This document shows, piece by piece, positions 1-6,300 of a stretch of DNA of 12,672 bases (positions within the stretch are counted from its first letter, which is position 1; each line of letters starts with the position of its first letter). A model generated the notes under the pieces. That model was not told where the DNA came from. It ran no database searches and worked only from the letters and a program-made list of their open reading frames with translations. The translations under genes were made by a program, and so were the position numbers. Source of the stretch: JBNRMW01 sp050309795 (GTDB taxonomy: Bacteria > Bacillota_I > Bacilli_A > Erysipelotrichales > Erysipelotrichaceae); the NCBI GenBank assembly GCA_050309795.1, contig JBNRMW010000033.1, forward strand, positions 1-12,672. Direction: 5' to 3'.

Positions 1-30
1 ATACCTCTGTTTTTTTGTTATAGTATTCAT
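1..30 (-). CDS. transposase, N-terminal fragment (runs off the window)
   Basis: ATG at 30-28 is preceded at seven or eight bases by AAAGGA, and ten codons are visible before the window ends: MNTITKKQRY. A basic, polar start of this kind is common in Firmicutes IS proteins that join an N-terminal helix-turn-helix to a DDE integrase core; that comparison is from memory. The matching C-terminal fragment is probably that at 12506-12672, from another copy of the element (or the other side of the same copy). Too short to assign a family on its own. Confidence 0.5.
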   Translation of the reverse strand, partial: MNTITKKQRY

Positions 31-101
31 GCGATGATTCCTTTCGAATTTGTTGGACAAACTCATTCTACTAGGTCTCATCGCTTCTTACTAGTTGGAA
101 A

Positions 102-126
102 GTCTCACATCAATTGTAACCCTACA
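102..126 (-). repeat. IS terminal inverted repeat (transposase-start side)
   Basis: Read on the minus strand this 25-base segment starts TGTAGGG and ends GATGTGAGAC. It matches the segment at 12432-12456 (TGTACAC...GATGTGAGAC) at 19 of 25 positions, with the inner ten bases identical. The TGT start fits many IS481- and IS3-like elements. The outermost base of the element is probably 126, but no target duplication can be tested because the far end of this copy lies outside the window. Confidence 0.65.
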
Positions 127-175
127 CTTTCGGTCAAAGCATAATTTTGATATACTAAAAATTGTTCAACATATC

Positions 176-184
176 TGTTATAAT
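176..184 (+). promoter_or_regulatory. extended -10 promoter in the leader of the DUF2974 gene
   Basis: TGTTATAAT is a perfect TATAAT box (179-184) with the TGn extension. No good -35 box lies 16-18 bases upstream. Transcription would start near 191 and run through the small ORF and hairpin at 203-256 towards the gene at 333. Confidence 0.5.
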
Positions 185-202
185 AGACTTGGAAGAAATC
201 CT

Positions 203-256
203 ATGAAAACACCTCGTTACTTACCCCACCCTGTACCGAGGTGTTTTGATACGTAA
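203..256 (+). CDS. possible 17-codon leader peptide
   Basis: ATG at 203 follows GGAAG by seven bases and opens a 17-codon frame, MKTPRYLPHPVPRCFDT, ending at TAA 254-256. It lies 12 bases after the predicted transcription start from the extended -10 at 179-184. Almost the whole frame is taken up by the inverted repeat at 206-247, so translation would melt the hairpin. That is the arrangement of a leader-peptide attenuator, but a chance frame through a hairpin is equally possible: there is no run of a single regulatory codon, although prolines are frequent (four of 17). Not recognised as any known leader. Confidence 0.22.
   Translation: MKTPRYLPHPVPRCFDT
206..247 (+). terminator. 11-bp hairpin, bidirectional terminator-like
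   Basis: AAAACACCTCG (206-216) pairs perfectly with CGAGGTGTTTT (237-247) across a 20-base loop. The A/T-rich outer part gives U runs on either strand, so it can work both ways as a weak terminator or as a leader structure. Its first ten stem bases recur at 5024-5033/5049-5058. It may mark the end of a gene that was lost or displaced when the IS inserted to the left. Confidence 0.5.
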
Positions 257-279
257 ATTAACATCCTGAAGGTTATTAG

Positions 280-307
280 TTGTTTTAATTGTTGGATTTA
301 GTAAAAT
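280..307 (+). promoter_or_regulatory. promoter of the DUF2974 gene
   Basis: TTGTTT (280-285), 16 bases, then TAAAAT (302-307). A start near 314 would leave a short leader carrying the GGA ribosome binding site (321-323) of the gene at 333. It lies after the hairpin at 206-247, so it would bypass any attenuation there. Confidence 0.45.
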
Positions 308-332
308 AGTACATATAAAAGGAAGTGATGAA

Positions 333-1496
333 GTGAACACTTTATTTGACTATATTAAATGGCGTGGAGACTTGAGTTTTGAACAATCCCCGCTCAACGA
401 AGTAGATAATTTAATTTTAAGTAAGCTTTCCTATCTTCCCTTTGATCAAGCGCTAACGGCGGATTTCGATCAGCGTTTTATTTTAAAAGAGGTTGGTCAG
501 CAGGTATTAGATCAATTACAAGACCCAGATAAAATCAATGGATTAGAAGTTCTGTTTGAACAAGATCCGCTCTTACTTGAGGCAATGGTTCAAAGTCGAC
601 GGTTTGGGAATCTAGAGGTCTTTGGTTTTCGCAACCATGTTGATCCAGAGAGTCAAAAACAAATATGTGTGATGACAATAAAACTTACCGACAAGCTATA
701 CTTTGTTTCGTTTCGGGGAACGGACAACACCTTTGTGGGGTGGAAAGAAGATTTTAATATGACCTTACAGGCGGTGGTCCCTTCTCAACTGGAAGCCGTT
801 CACTATGTTGACGAATTACTTGGTGTAATAGATGGCGATATTTATGTTGGTGGTCATTCTAAAGGTGGTAACTTAGCTATTTATGCTGGGGTGTTTGTCC
901 AACAAAATTATGCCCAGCGAGTTTTAAAAATCTTCAGTAATGATGGACCAGGTTTCCATAGCAGTGTGTTGGCTAGTGAAAAATACCAACAAAACCGGCA
1001 TAAAATTTATGCTTATATTCCTGAAGAATCGATTGTAGGTTTATTATTCGAACATGATGCGAATATAACGATTATTAAAAGTAAAGAGTCGATGTTCTGG
1101 CAACACGATCCCTATAATTGGGTCGTTGAGCAGACACAATTTGTCCATGTCCCTCAGCTAAGTCGCTCGAGTCGATTTATTGATACGACCATTAAGCAAT
1201 GGGCAGAAGGTTTGGACCCCCTTAAGCAGCGCCAAACTATTGATGTACTTTTTGAGATTTTGGATGCGACAGAAGTTACCTCGCTGAGTCAGATTACCGA
1301 GGATTGGTTTAAAAAAGCGCGGATGATGATTGGTGCTTATTCCCAATATGATAAAGAAACCCGAAAGATGATGACGGAACTCTTAGGCTCCTTGTTAACA
1401 ACGGGTCGAAAGAATTTATCGATTTTACGAAAAAAGAATGAAGAGACGGTTGAACAAGAAAACAATCATCAAATTCTCGATACACCGAAAGAGTAG
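333..1496 (+). CDS. DUF2974 (Mbeg1-like) alpha/beta-hydrolase-fold protein
   Basis: A 387-residue protein of the DUF2974/Mbeg1-like family, a Firmicutes group of presumed serine hydrolases whose substrate is unknown. The start MNTLFDYIKWRGDLSFEQ is the typical family start, and it begins at GTG 333 nine bases after GGA, which supports that codon. The nucleophile elbow GHSKG is at 174-178 (Ser176). FRGTDNT at 128-134 probably supplies the oxyanion region, SNDGPGF at 202-208 the acid and QHDPYNW near 257-263 the histidine. There is no signal peptide or membrane segment, so it is probably cytoplasmic. The tail (about 360-387) is charged and divergent. It stands alone between its own promoter and that of mnmG. 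Family assignment is sure; the reaction is not known. Confidence 0.88.
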   Translation: MNTLFDYIKWRGDLSFEQSPLNEVDNLILSKLSYLPFDQALTADFDQRFILKEVGQQVLDQLQDPDKINGLEVLFEQDPLLLEAMVQSRRFGNLEVFGFRNHVDPESQKQICVMTIKLTDKLYFVSFRGTDNTFVGWKEDFNMTLQAVVPSQLEAVHYVDELLGVIDGDIYVGGHSKGGNLAIYAGVFVQQNYAQRVLKIFSNDGPGFHSSVLASEKYQQNRHKIYAYIPEESIVGLLFEHDANITIIKSKESMFWQHDPYNWVVEQTQFVHVPQLSRSSRFIDTTIKQWAEGLDPLKQRQTIDVLFEILDATEVTSLSQITEDWFKKARMMIGAYSQYDKETRKMMTELLGSLLTTGRKNLSILRKKNEETVEQENNHQILDTPKE

Positions 1497-1573
1497 TTCA
1501 TAGATAATGGAGATATTCGCGAGGCTTTGATCTGTGCTTTTGAATGGTTTTTATTTGAGCGAAAGTCAATTTT

Positions 1574-1602
1574 TTTAGCCCAAAGATGAGTTATGGTAAA
1601 AT
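1574..1602 (+). promoter_or_regulatory. mnmG promoter (extended -10)
   Basis: TGGTAAAAT: TAAAAT at 1597-1602 with TG at 1594-1595. The weak -35 candidate TTTAGC (1574-1579) is 17 bases upstream in a T-rich tract. Transcription would start near 1609, just before the ribosome binding site at 1617-1623. Confidence 0.5.
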
Positions 1603-1628
1603 AAGTTCTCACAAATAAGGAGGTGCCT

Positions 1629-3452
1629 ATGATCGATATTGTTGTTATTGGTGCAGGACATGCGGGGGTGGAAGCGGCGATTGCGAGCTCAAAAATGGGC
1701 CATCGCACCCTTTTGTGTACGCTTGATTTAAATAAGGTCGCCTTAATGCCGTGTAATCCAAGTGTTGGCGGTCCAGCGAAAGGGATCGTTACCCGTGAAA
1801 TTGAAGCCCTTGGTGGGGTCATGGGTAAAGTAGCCGATGAAACAGCCCTACAGTTCAAAATGTTAAATATGTCGAAAGGACCAGGGGTCCGGTCGTTACG
1901 CGTCCAATCAGATAAAGACGCCTATAGTCAACGGATGAAAGAAATTCTTTTAGAACAAGAAAACCTCGAGATAAAAATCGGTATGGTTATGAGCATAAAT
2001 TTTAAAGAAGACACGATTACTTCTATTACAATGAATGATGGGGAAGAAATTTTTGCGAAGGCGTTTATTTTAACCTCAGGAACGTATATGAATTCGTTAG
2101 TCATGATTTCCGATCAAACAGAAAAAATTGGTCCGGAGAAACAACCTACCAGCTCCGGCTTGAGTGATTCCTTAAAAGCCATGGGAATTGAATTAATCCG
2201 TTTAAAGACGGGAACACCAGCACGAATTAAGACATCGTCGGTTGATTTTTCAAAAACCATTGAACAACCAGGAGACACAAATCCTGTCTTGTTTTCACGG
2301 TTTACCGATCGTCAAAAATTAATAGATAAACAAATTTCTTGTTTCTTAACGTATACGAATGCGAACACCCACGAAATCATTAAAGAGAATATTCATCTTT
2401 CATCGATGTATTCTGGTGTGGTGAGTGGTGTTGGGGCTCGTTATTGTCCTTCTATTGAAGATAAGTTGGTTCGTTTTGCGGATAAAGAGCGCCATCAATT
2501 GTTTATTGAGCCTGAAACCAAGCGCTATGATCAAATATACTTACAAGGATTATCTAGTTCCTTACCTGCGGAGGTTCAAGATCGGATGATTAAAACGATT
2601 GCTGGGTTGGAGCAAGCCGAAGTTCTTCAATATGGCTATGCGATTGAATACGATGCCTTGAATCCATTTCAGTTAACCCCAACTTTAAGAGTTCGCAACT
2701 TCAAGAACTTTTACACCGCCGGCCAAATCAATGGAACTTCAGGTTATGAAGAAGCAGCAGGACAAGGGATTATGGCGGGAATAAATGCGAGTTTAATGAT
2801 TCAAGGTAAAGATCCCTTCATTTTAAGACGGGATGAAGCCTATATTGGGGTAATGATTGATGATTTAGTCACCAAAGGAACCGATGAACCTTATCGCTTG
2901 TTGACGTCACGGGCGGAATATCGCTTGTTGTTAAGACACGATAATGCTTATCGCCGACTCACTGCCTACGCCAAAGAATTTGGATTGCGTTCGACTGAGG
3001 AAATTGAATCCATCGAAACCATGCTTCAAGAGGTCGATGATTTAATCGCCTGGAGCCAAGAGACGTCCTTAGAATCTTGGGAGCAACTAGGTTTACCACA
3101 AAAAATGTTAGTCATTGATGCCATTAAGCGCCCTCAGCTTTCTTTACAACAAATTTTAGAGAGTTTGAATCTAGAAGTTGATGAAGAAATTGTTACGCAA
3201 GCAGAAATTGAAATTAAGTATGCTGGCTATATTGCGAAGGCTTTAAAAGACGCAAATAAGTTGAAAACAATGGATACTTTAGTTATCCCCAAAGCCTTTG
3301 ATTATGAAAAAGTAGATCATTTGGCTATCGAAGCAAAACAAAAATTATTGATGGTTAAACCTCATACGCTGGGCCAAGCCTCGCGTATTTCAGGGGTTAA
3401 TCCAGCCGATATAACGGTTTTAGCGATGGCTTTAGGTCGTCTTCATGATTAG
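1629..3452 (+). CDS. mnmG: tRNA uridine-5-carboxymethylaminomethyl modification enzyme MnmG (GidA)
   Basis: FAD-dependent enzyme that, with MnmE, builds the (carboxymethyl)aminomethyl group on U34 of tRNAs reading NNA/NNG codons. The product is 607 residues, close to the usual 620-630. Visible motifs are GAGHAG (8-13, FAD), CNPSVGGPAKG (42-52), RLKTGTPARI (191-200), RYCPSIEDK (271-279) and AGQINGTSGYEEAAGQG (364-380). The two family cysteines are present (Cys42, Cys273). The C-terminal helical domain ends HTLGQASRISGVNPADI, as in homologues. I chose ATG 1629: a GTG at 1623 is in frame but overlaps the AGGAGG (1618-1623) that serves ATG 1629 at five-base spacing. MnmE, its usual upstream neighbour and partner, is not in the window. 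The stop overlaps the next gene by eight bases, which suggests coupled translation. Confidence 0.97.
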   Translation: MIDIVVIGAGHAGVEAAIASSKMGHRTLLCTLDLNKVALMPCNPSVGGPAKGIVTREIEALGGVMGKVADETALQFKMLNMSKGPGVRSLRVQSDKDAYSQRMKEILLEQENLEIKIGMVMSINFKEDTITSITMNDGEEIFAKAFILTSGTYMNSLVMISDQTEKIGPEKQPTSSGLSDSLKAMGIELIRLKTGTPARIKTSSVDFSKTIEQPGDTNPVLFSRFTDRQKLIDKQISCFLTYTNANTHEIIKENIHLSSMYSGVVSGVGARYCPSIEDKLVRFADKERHQLFIEPETKRYDQIYLQGLSSSLPAEVQDRMIKTIAGLEQAEVLQYGYAIEYDALNPFQLTPTLRVRNFKNFYTAGQINGTSGYEEAAGQGIMAGINASLMIQGKDPFILRRDEAYIGVMIDDLVTKGTDEPYRLLTSRAEYRLLLRHDNAYRRLTAYAKEFGLRSTEEIESIETMLQEVDDLIAWSQETSLESWEQLGLPQKMLVIDAIKRPQLSLQQILESLNLEVDEEIVTQAEIEIKYAGYIAKALKDANKLKTMDTLVIPKAFDYEKVDHLAIEAKQKLLMVKPHTLGQASRISGVNPADITVLAMALGRLHD

Positions 3453-4230
3453 TTGCCCAGTTTGTCAACAACCCTTGGTCTTAGCGGATAAAGAAGCGTA
3501 TTGTGCTCAAAATCATCGTTTTGATCGGGCACGTCAAGGCTATTATAATTTACACCAGTCCCATCGGAAACATCACGGAGACGATCGGCTCATGGTGGAT
3601 GCCCGTCGCGCTTTTCTAGAAGCTGGTTTTTATCAGCCTCTACGGGAAGCGATGGTGTCTCTTTTAAAACCGTTAGCCCTGTTATCTATGTTGGATTTGG
3701 GTTGTGGTGAAGGTTACTATACGCATTATTTGAAAAAAGAATTGACGCTAAGGGAAGTGGTCGGCATCGACATTTCTAAAGAAGCCTTAAAAAGAGCGTC
3801 GGTATTGTATCCAGATATTAATTGGTTGGTTGCCAGTATTGCTCATTTGCCGATTTTAGAGGAATCCTTTGATGCGGCTTTGGTGGCTTTTGCTCCGCGA
3901 TATTATGAAGAGTTTGCGCGGATTTTAAAACCACAGGGCTATTTGTTGCAGGTTAATTCTGGTCCCAAACATTTGATTGAATTGAAAGAACAATTGTATG
4001 AGGTCAGCATTGATAATCCACCGATTGAGACGTCAGCTGCTGGGTTTGAATTGGTACGTCAAGAAATGTTTTCGACCAAGGTCCCCGTGGAGAATATTGA
4101 TCTTGTTAATTTATTGGATATGACACCTTATCGTTATAAAAGTAAAATTGAGCGGGTTGAATGGGTCCAATCCCTCCCTTGCTTGGACATCACCTTTGAG
4201 TTTGTCTTAACCTTGTTTAAAAAACAGTAA
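3445..4230 (+). CDS. rlmA: 23S rRNA (guanine-N1) methyltransferase, RlmA/RrmA type
   Basis: A 261-residue SAM-dependent methyltransferase of the RlmA family, which methylates N1 of G745 or G748 in helix 35 of 23S rRNA. The N-terminal zinc site is complete: Cys4, Cys7, Cys20 and His24 (CPVC...YCAQNH). It is followed by FDRARQGYYNL (26-36) and GDDRLMVDARRAFLEAGFY (45-63), both typical of the family. SAM motif I is LDLGCGEGYY (83-92), with GIDIS (107-111) as the following acidic strand. Near the end MTPYRYK (226-232) is also a family motif. The ATG lies inside the end of mnmG (ATGATTAG), so the two genes are probably co-transcribed and coupled. Whether the target is G745 or G748 (the TlrB type linked to tylosin resistance) cannot be read from the sequence. 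A strong terminator follows. Confidence 0.88.
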   Translation: MISCPVCQQPLVLADKEAYCAQNHRFDRARQGYYNLHQSHRKHHGDDRLMVDARRAFLEAGFYQPLREAMVSLLKPLALLSMLDLGCGEGYYTHYLKKELTLREVVGIDISKEALKRASVLYPDINWLVASIAHLPILEESFDAALVAFAPRYYEEFARILKPQGYLLQVNSGPKHLIELKEQLYEVSIDNPPIETSAAGFELVRQEMFSTKVPVENIDLVNLLDMTPYRYKSKIERVEWVQSLPCLDITFEFVLTLFKKQ

Positions 4231-4233
4231 AAT

Positions 4234-4312
4234 AAAAGAGCGAATGGACGTATACCTTGGTTTTCCAATGAGGAGACGTATTGTATGTTTACGCATTTAA
4301 CGCTCTTTTTTT
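4234..4312 (+). terminator. long structured terminator after rlmA
   Basis: AAAAGAGCG (4234-4242) pairs with CGCTCTTTT (4301-4309), followed by a T run to 4312. Unlike a simple terminator, the 58-base interior also folds as a continuing stem: AATG (4243-4246) with CATT (4294-4297), CGTA (4249-4252) with TACG (4290-4293), TAC (4253-4255) with GTA (4283-4285), and an apical TTGG-TTTT-CCAA hairpin (4257-4268). ACGTAT occurs twice (4248, 4276). It separates the mnmG-rlmA unit from the next promoter. Confidence 0.75.
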
Positions 4313-4322
4313 GTGCTTTCTC

Positions 4323-4331
4323 TGTTAAAAT
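4323..4331 (+). promoter_or_regulatory. extended -10 promoter giving a leaderless mRNA
   Basis: TGTTAAAAT ends exactly six bases before ATG 4338, so the expected transcription start is the A of the start codon. There is no Shine-Dalgarno sequence before the gene. The upstream -35 region falls in the T run of the preceding terminator. Confidence 0.55.
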
Positions 4332-4337
4332 AGAACT

Positions 4338-4541
4338 ATGAAATCAAAACAAGATACTTTCGCCATACTTGGCGCAACTTTGGGGATGCTTTTAGGCCCG
4401 GTTGTGGTCATCCTTTTACATAATTATGGAATCAAATCCCCAATAAGTGATGATACGATTACCCTGACCCTGAGTATTTTTGTGTTTACCGCTTTGGGGC
4501 TCATGGTAGGTATGAGCATAAAAAGGAGTGACCATGATTAA
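4338..4541 (+). CDS. small two-helix membrane protein, unknown function
   Basis: A 67-residue hydrophobic protein that I do not recognise. Two membrane segments are clear, roughly 8-28 (FAILGATLGMLLGPVVVILL) and 41-61 (ITLTLSIFVFTALGLMVGMS), joined by a short polar loop with SDD. The start MKSKQ and end KRSDHD are both charged, so both termini may lie on the same side of the membrane, probably inside because each carries lysine or arginine. There is no ribosome binding site; the start fits a leaderless transcript from the -10 box at 4326-4331. Its last eight bases overlap the start of the acetyltransferase gene, and its 3' end supplies that gene's AAAGGAG, so the two are one transcription unit and may be functionally linked. 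Confidence 0.7.
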   Translation: MKSKQDTFAILGATLGMLLGPVVVILLHNYGIKSPISDDTITLTLSIFVFTALGLMVGMSIKRSDHD

Positions 4542-4998
4542 TCTTCGTTGGTTAGAAGAACCAGATGAAAAAGCTGAAATCAGTGCACGGATTTTAAATC
4601 AACTACCCCAATGGTTTGGTATTCCTGAGTCCACGGATTGGTATATTGAGGCCTCTCGTCATTTACCCATGTTGGTGGCCTATGTAAAAGGTCAGCCTAC
4701 TGGTTTTCTTTGTTTAGATGAAACTTCCTCAAAAACCTTAGAAATTATTGTCATGGGAATTTTACCGGATTTACACCGACAAGGAATCGGTCGTCGCTTG
4801 GTTTTGGAAGCGAAGACCTGGGTAGCGATTCAAGGCTATGTGTATCTTCAAGTGAAAACGTTGGCAGAAAGCCACCCGGATGTACATTACGAGGGGACGC
4901 GAAAGTTTTATCATTCCATGGGATTTGAGGATGTGGAAGTGTTCGCTGATTTATGGGGACCAGACAACCCTTGTTTACAAATGATATTAAAAGTATAA
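4534..4998 (+). CDS. GNAT-family N-acetyltransferase
   Basis: A 154-residue acetyltransferase of the GNAT fold, using acetyl-CoA; substrate unknown. The acetyl-CoA motif is IIVMGILPDLHRQGIGRRL (71-89), with the pyrophosphate loop R82-Q-G-I-G-R87 intact. The C-terminal part, ending in FYHSMGFEDVE (125-135), is the usual motif B strand-helix-strand. I chose ATG 4534, five bases after AAAGGAG (4522-4528). A GTG at 4528 is in frame but forms part of that ribosome binding site. It is co-transcribed with the membrane protein upstream (eight-base overlap) and followed by a hairpin at 5024-5059. Members of this group include small-molecule and antibiotic acetyltransferases, but nothing here decides the substrate. 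Confidence 0.85.
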   Translation: MINLRWLEEPDEKAEISARILNQLPQWFGIPESTDWYIEASRHLPMLVAYVKGQPTGFLCLDETSSKTLEIIVMGILPDLHRQGIGRRLVLEAKTWVAIQGYVYLQVKTLAESHPDVHYEGTRKFYHSMGFEDVEVFADLWGPDNPCLQMILKV

Positions 4999-5023
4999 TT
5001 TGCGGGATTTCTCAAATTAAATC

Positions 5024-5059
5024 AAAACACCTCGTCCGTGATATGATAGAGGTGTTTTT
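5024..5059 (+). terminator. hairpin terminator with a promoter in its loop
   Basis: AAAACACCTC (5024-5033) pairs perfectly with GAGGTGTTTT (5049-5058), loop 15 bases, one more T after the stem. It ends the membrane-protein/GNAT transcript on the plus strand, and the near-symmetric A/T ends could also stop minus-strand reading from the GNAT gene at 5843-6280. The stem is the same as in the hairpin at 206-247. Confidence 0.6.
5039..5047 (+). promoter_or_regulatory. extended -10 promoter of the PHP gene
   Basis: TGATATGAT, with TATGAT at 5042-5047, sits inside the loop of the preceding terminator hairpin. Transcription would start near 5054, about 22 bases before ATG 5076 and just before AGGAGG (5063-5068). 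No convincing -35 box. Confidence 0.42.
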
Positions 5060-5075
5060 ATGAGGAGGTAGTGGG

Positions 5076-5846
5076 ATGCTTATTGATCAACATTTACATA
5101 CAAATTATTCTTGGGACTGTCGAGAACAGTTGGAGAATTATTTATTGCTAACGAAAAACGATCTGGTGACAACGGAACATTTAGACTATTATGACTTTAA
5201 GGTGAATGGTCATTATGAACCAGATTATGCGCGATATATTGCAGAAATTGACCAGTTATCCAAAAAATATCAACGAAACATTTATCGTGGAATAGAAGTG
5301 GGTTATACACCAAAGGATGCGCTACGTATTCGTGAATATTTAGCGGATAAGTCCTATGATCTAATTTTATTGGCCATTCACCAAGACGGAGAAGTGAATT
5401 ATATGTCCCGAGCTGCTCGTGCTCGTAATCCGTTACAGATTTTAGACGAATATTTAGAACTTGTTTCCATCGCTTTGGATGATGTGGATTATGCTCAAGT
5501 CTTAGCCCATATTGACTTTGGGATGAGGATGATTGACTTACCCTTACAATTGTTGAATATTCGTGAACATAAAATTGTTGAAGTTCTAAAGAAACTCGTT
5601 GAAAAGAAAATGGCCTTTGAGGTGAATACACGCTCGCTATACCAATATGATAATGAAAAGATGTATGAAATATTTTTGTCTATTTATAAAGGTTTGGGTG
5701 GGGAGCTTATTTCTTTAGGTTCGGATACACATTCTACTGGTATGTATATGTTTGAGTTTGATCGGGCAATTCGCTTTTTAAAGAAAATGGGTTTCCATCA
5801 AGTGACTCAAGGAATTGACCGTAAATTACATTTGGTAGATATTTAA
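5076..5846 (+). CDS. PHP-domain phosphatase, histidinol-phosphatase (HisK/HisJ) type
   Basis: A 256-residue PHP-family metallophosphoesterase, similar in layout and length to Bacillus HisK, which removes the phosphate from histidinol phosphate. Metal-binding motifs appear in order: QHLHTNYSWD (5-14, His6, His8), TEHLDY (33-38, His35), GIEVGY (72-77, Glu74), AIHQDG (100-105, His102), LAHIDFG (143-149, His145), EVNTR (182-186) and GSDTHS (215-220, Asp217, His219). All expected ligands are present, so it should be active. ATG 5076 follows AGGAGGT by six bases. No other histidine gene is nearby, so the substrate could be a different phosphoester; I therefore give no symbol. Its stop codon overlaps that of the convergent gene, with no terminator between them. 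Confidence 0.85.
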   Translation: MLIDQHLHTNYSWDCREQLENYLLLTKNDLVTTEHLDYYDFKVNGHYEPDYARYIAEIDQLSKKYQRNIYRGIEVGYTPKDALRIREYLADKSYDLILLAIHQDGEVNYMSRAARARNPLQILDEYLELVSIALDDVDYAQVLAHIDFGMRMIDLPLQLLNIREHKIVEVLKKLVEKKMAFEVNTRSLYQYDNEKMYEIFLSIYKGLGGELISLGSDTHSTGMYMFEFDRAIRFLKKMGFHQVTQGIDRKLHLVDI

Positions 5847-6280
5847 GTCCTATTTAATGGATAGGCGACCTTCATATGGTCGATGGAAGCCTCTTGAAAG
5901 ACTTCGCCTTCGATTCTGAAGTTTTGTTTTAAATAGAAATCAATGGCTTGAGTTTGAGCGTGTAGAAAAAGCGTTTCAATGTTTTCGTTTTGGGCGGCTA
6001 CTTTTACAAAATTTAGTAACTGGGTGCCAATTCTGAGGTGGCGATATTTTTTTCTAACCGCAATCCTCTGCAATTTCCACGACGACCCGACAGGTCTGAG
6101 CCGGAGCACGCCCACTAATTGATCATTGATGAAAGCACCAATATACTGGGTCGTTGGTTGAGTGTCGTAGACATCGCTTTCTAAAAGTGGGTCTACTTGT
6201 TGTTCGTTGACGAAAACTTCATAACGAAGGGATTTCATGGCTGTTAATTCTGCAGGTGTTTGTAATTTATGTATGTCCAT
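5843..6280 (-). CDS. GNAT-family N-acetyltransferase (YjcF/ElaA-like)
   Basis: A 145-residue GNAT protein. LRYEVFVNEQQVDP (18-31) is the typical N-terminal motif of the YjcF/ElaA-like group, and LHAQTQAIDFYLKQNF (106-121) with the end FQEASIDHMKV is also typical of it. The acetyl-CoA segment is LQRIAVRKKYRHLRIGTQLL (70-89). The usual R-G-x-G-x-G loop reads R80-H-L-R-I-G85, so the first glycines are replaced by His and Arg while the last is kept; activity is likely but the loop is unusual. ATG 6280 is needed to include the N-terminal motif and has no Shine-Dalgarno site; a leaderless transcript is predicted. It converges on the PHP gene (four-base overlap) and is divergent from rsmG. Substrate unknown. 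Confidence 0.83.
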   Translation of the reverse strand: MDIHKLQTPAELTAMKSLRYEVFVNEQQVDPLLESDVYDTQPTTQYIGAFINDQLVGVLRLRPVGSSWKLQRIAVRKKYRHLRIGTQLLNFVKVAAQNENIETLFLHAQTQAIDFYLKQNFRIEGEVFQEASIDHMKVAYPLNRT

Positions 6281-6286
6281 GTTGTC

Positions 6287-6295
6287 ATTATAGCA
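6287..6295 (-). promoter_or_regulatory. extended -10 promoter giving a leaderless mRNA
   Basis: On the minus strand, TGCTATAAT is a perfect extended -10 ending six bases before ATG 6280. The predicted start of transcription is the A of the start codon, and no Shine-Dalgarno site precedes it. The spacing is identical to that before the membrane-protein gene at 4338. Confidence 0.6.
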
Positions 6296-6300
6296 AAATC

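Larger units (their letters stand above)
1..126 (-). mobile_element. 5' (transposase-start) end of an insertion sequence
   Basis: The sequence from the window edge to base 126 has the structure of an IS end: a transposase start on the minus strand, its ribosome binding site (AAAGGA, complement of 39-44), about 60 bases of leader, and a terminal repeat that begins TGTA at base 126 when read on the minus strand. The terminal repeat resembles the one at the other window end (19 of 25 positions), and that one is followed by the 3' end of a transposase in the same orientation. The two therefore look like opposite ends of one IS type. A second partial copy of the repeat core (GGTCTCATC, 74-82) lies 27 bases further in and may be an additional transposase binding site. 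Family inferred only: DDE-integrase type, IS481/IS3-like. Confidence 0.7.

Noticed and set aside
1497..1573. Possible terminator between the DUF2974 gene and mnmG
   Set aside because: Only short imperfect pairings (for example TTCGC/GCGAA) were found, with no stable stem directly before a T run.
1623..1628. GTG 1623 as the mnmG start
   Set aside because: The GTG overlaps the AGGAGG that is correctly spaced for ATG 1629, and the family starts near the FAD motif as with ATG 1629.
4528..4533. GTG 4528 as the start of the GNAT gene
   Set aside because: It is part of the AAAGGAG that serves ATG 4534.
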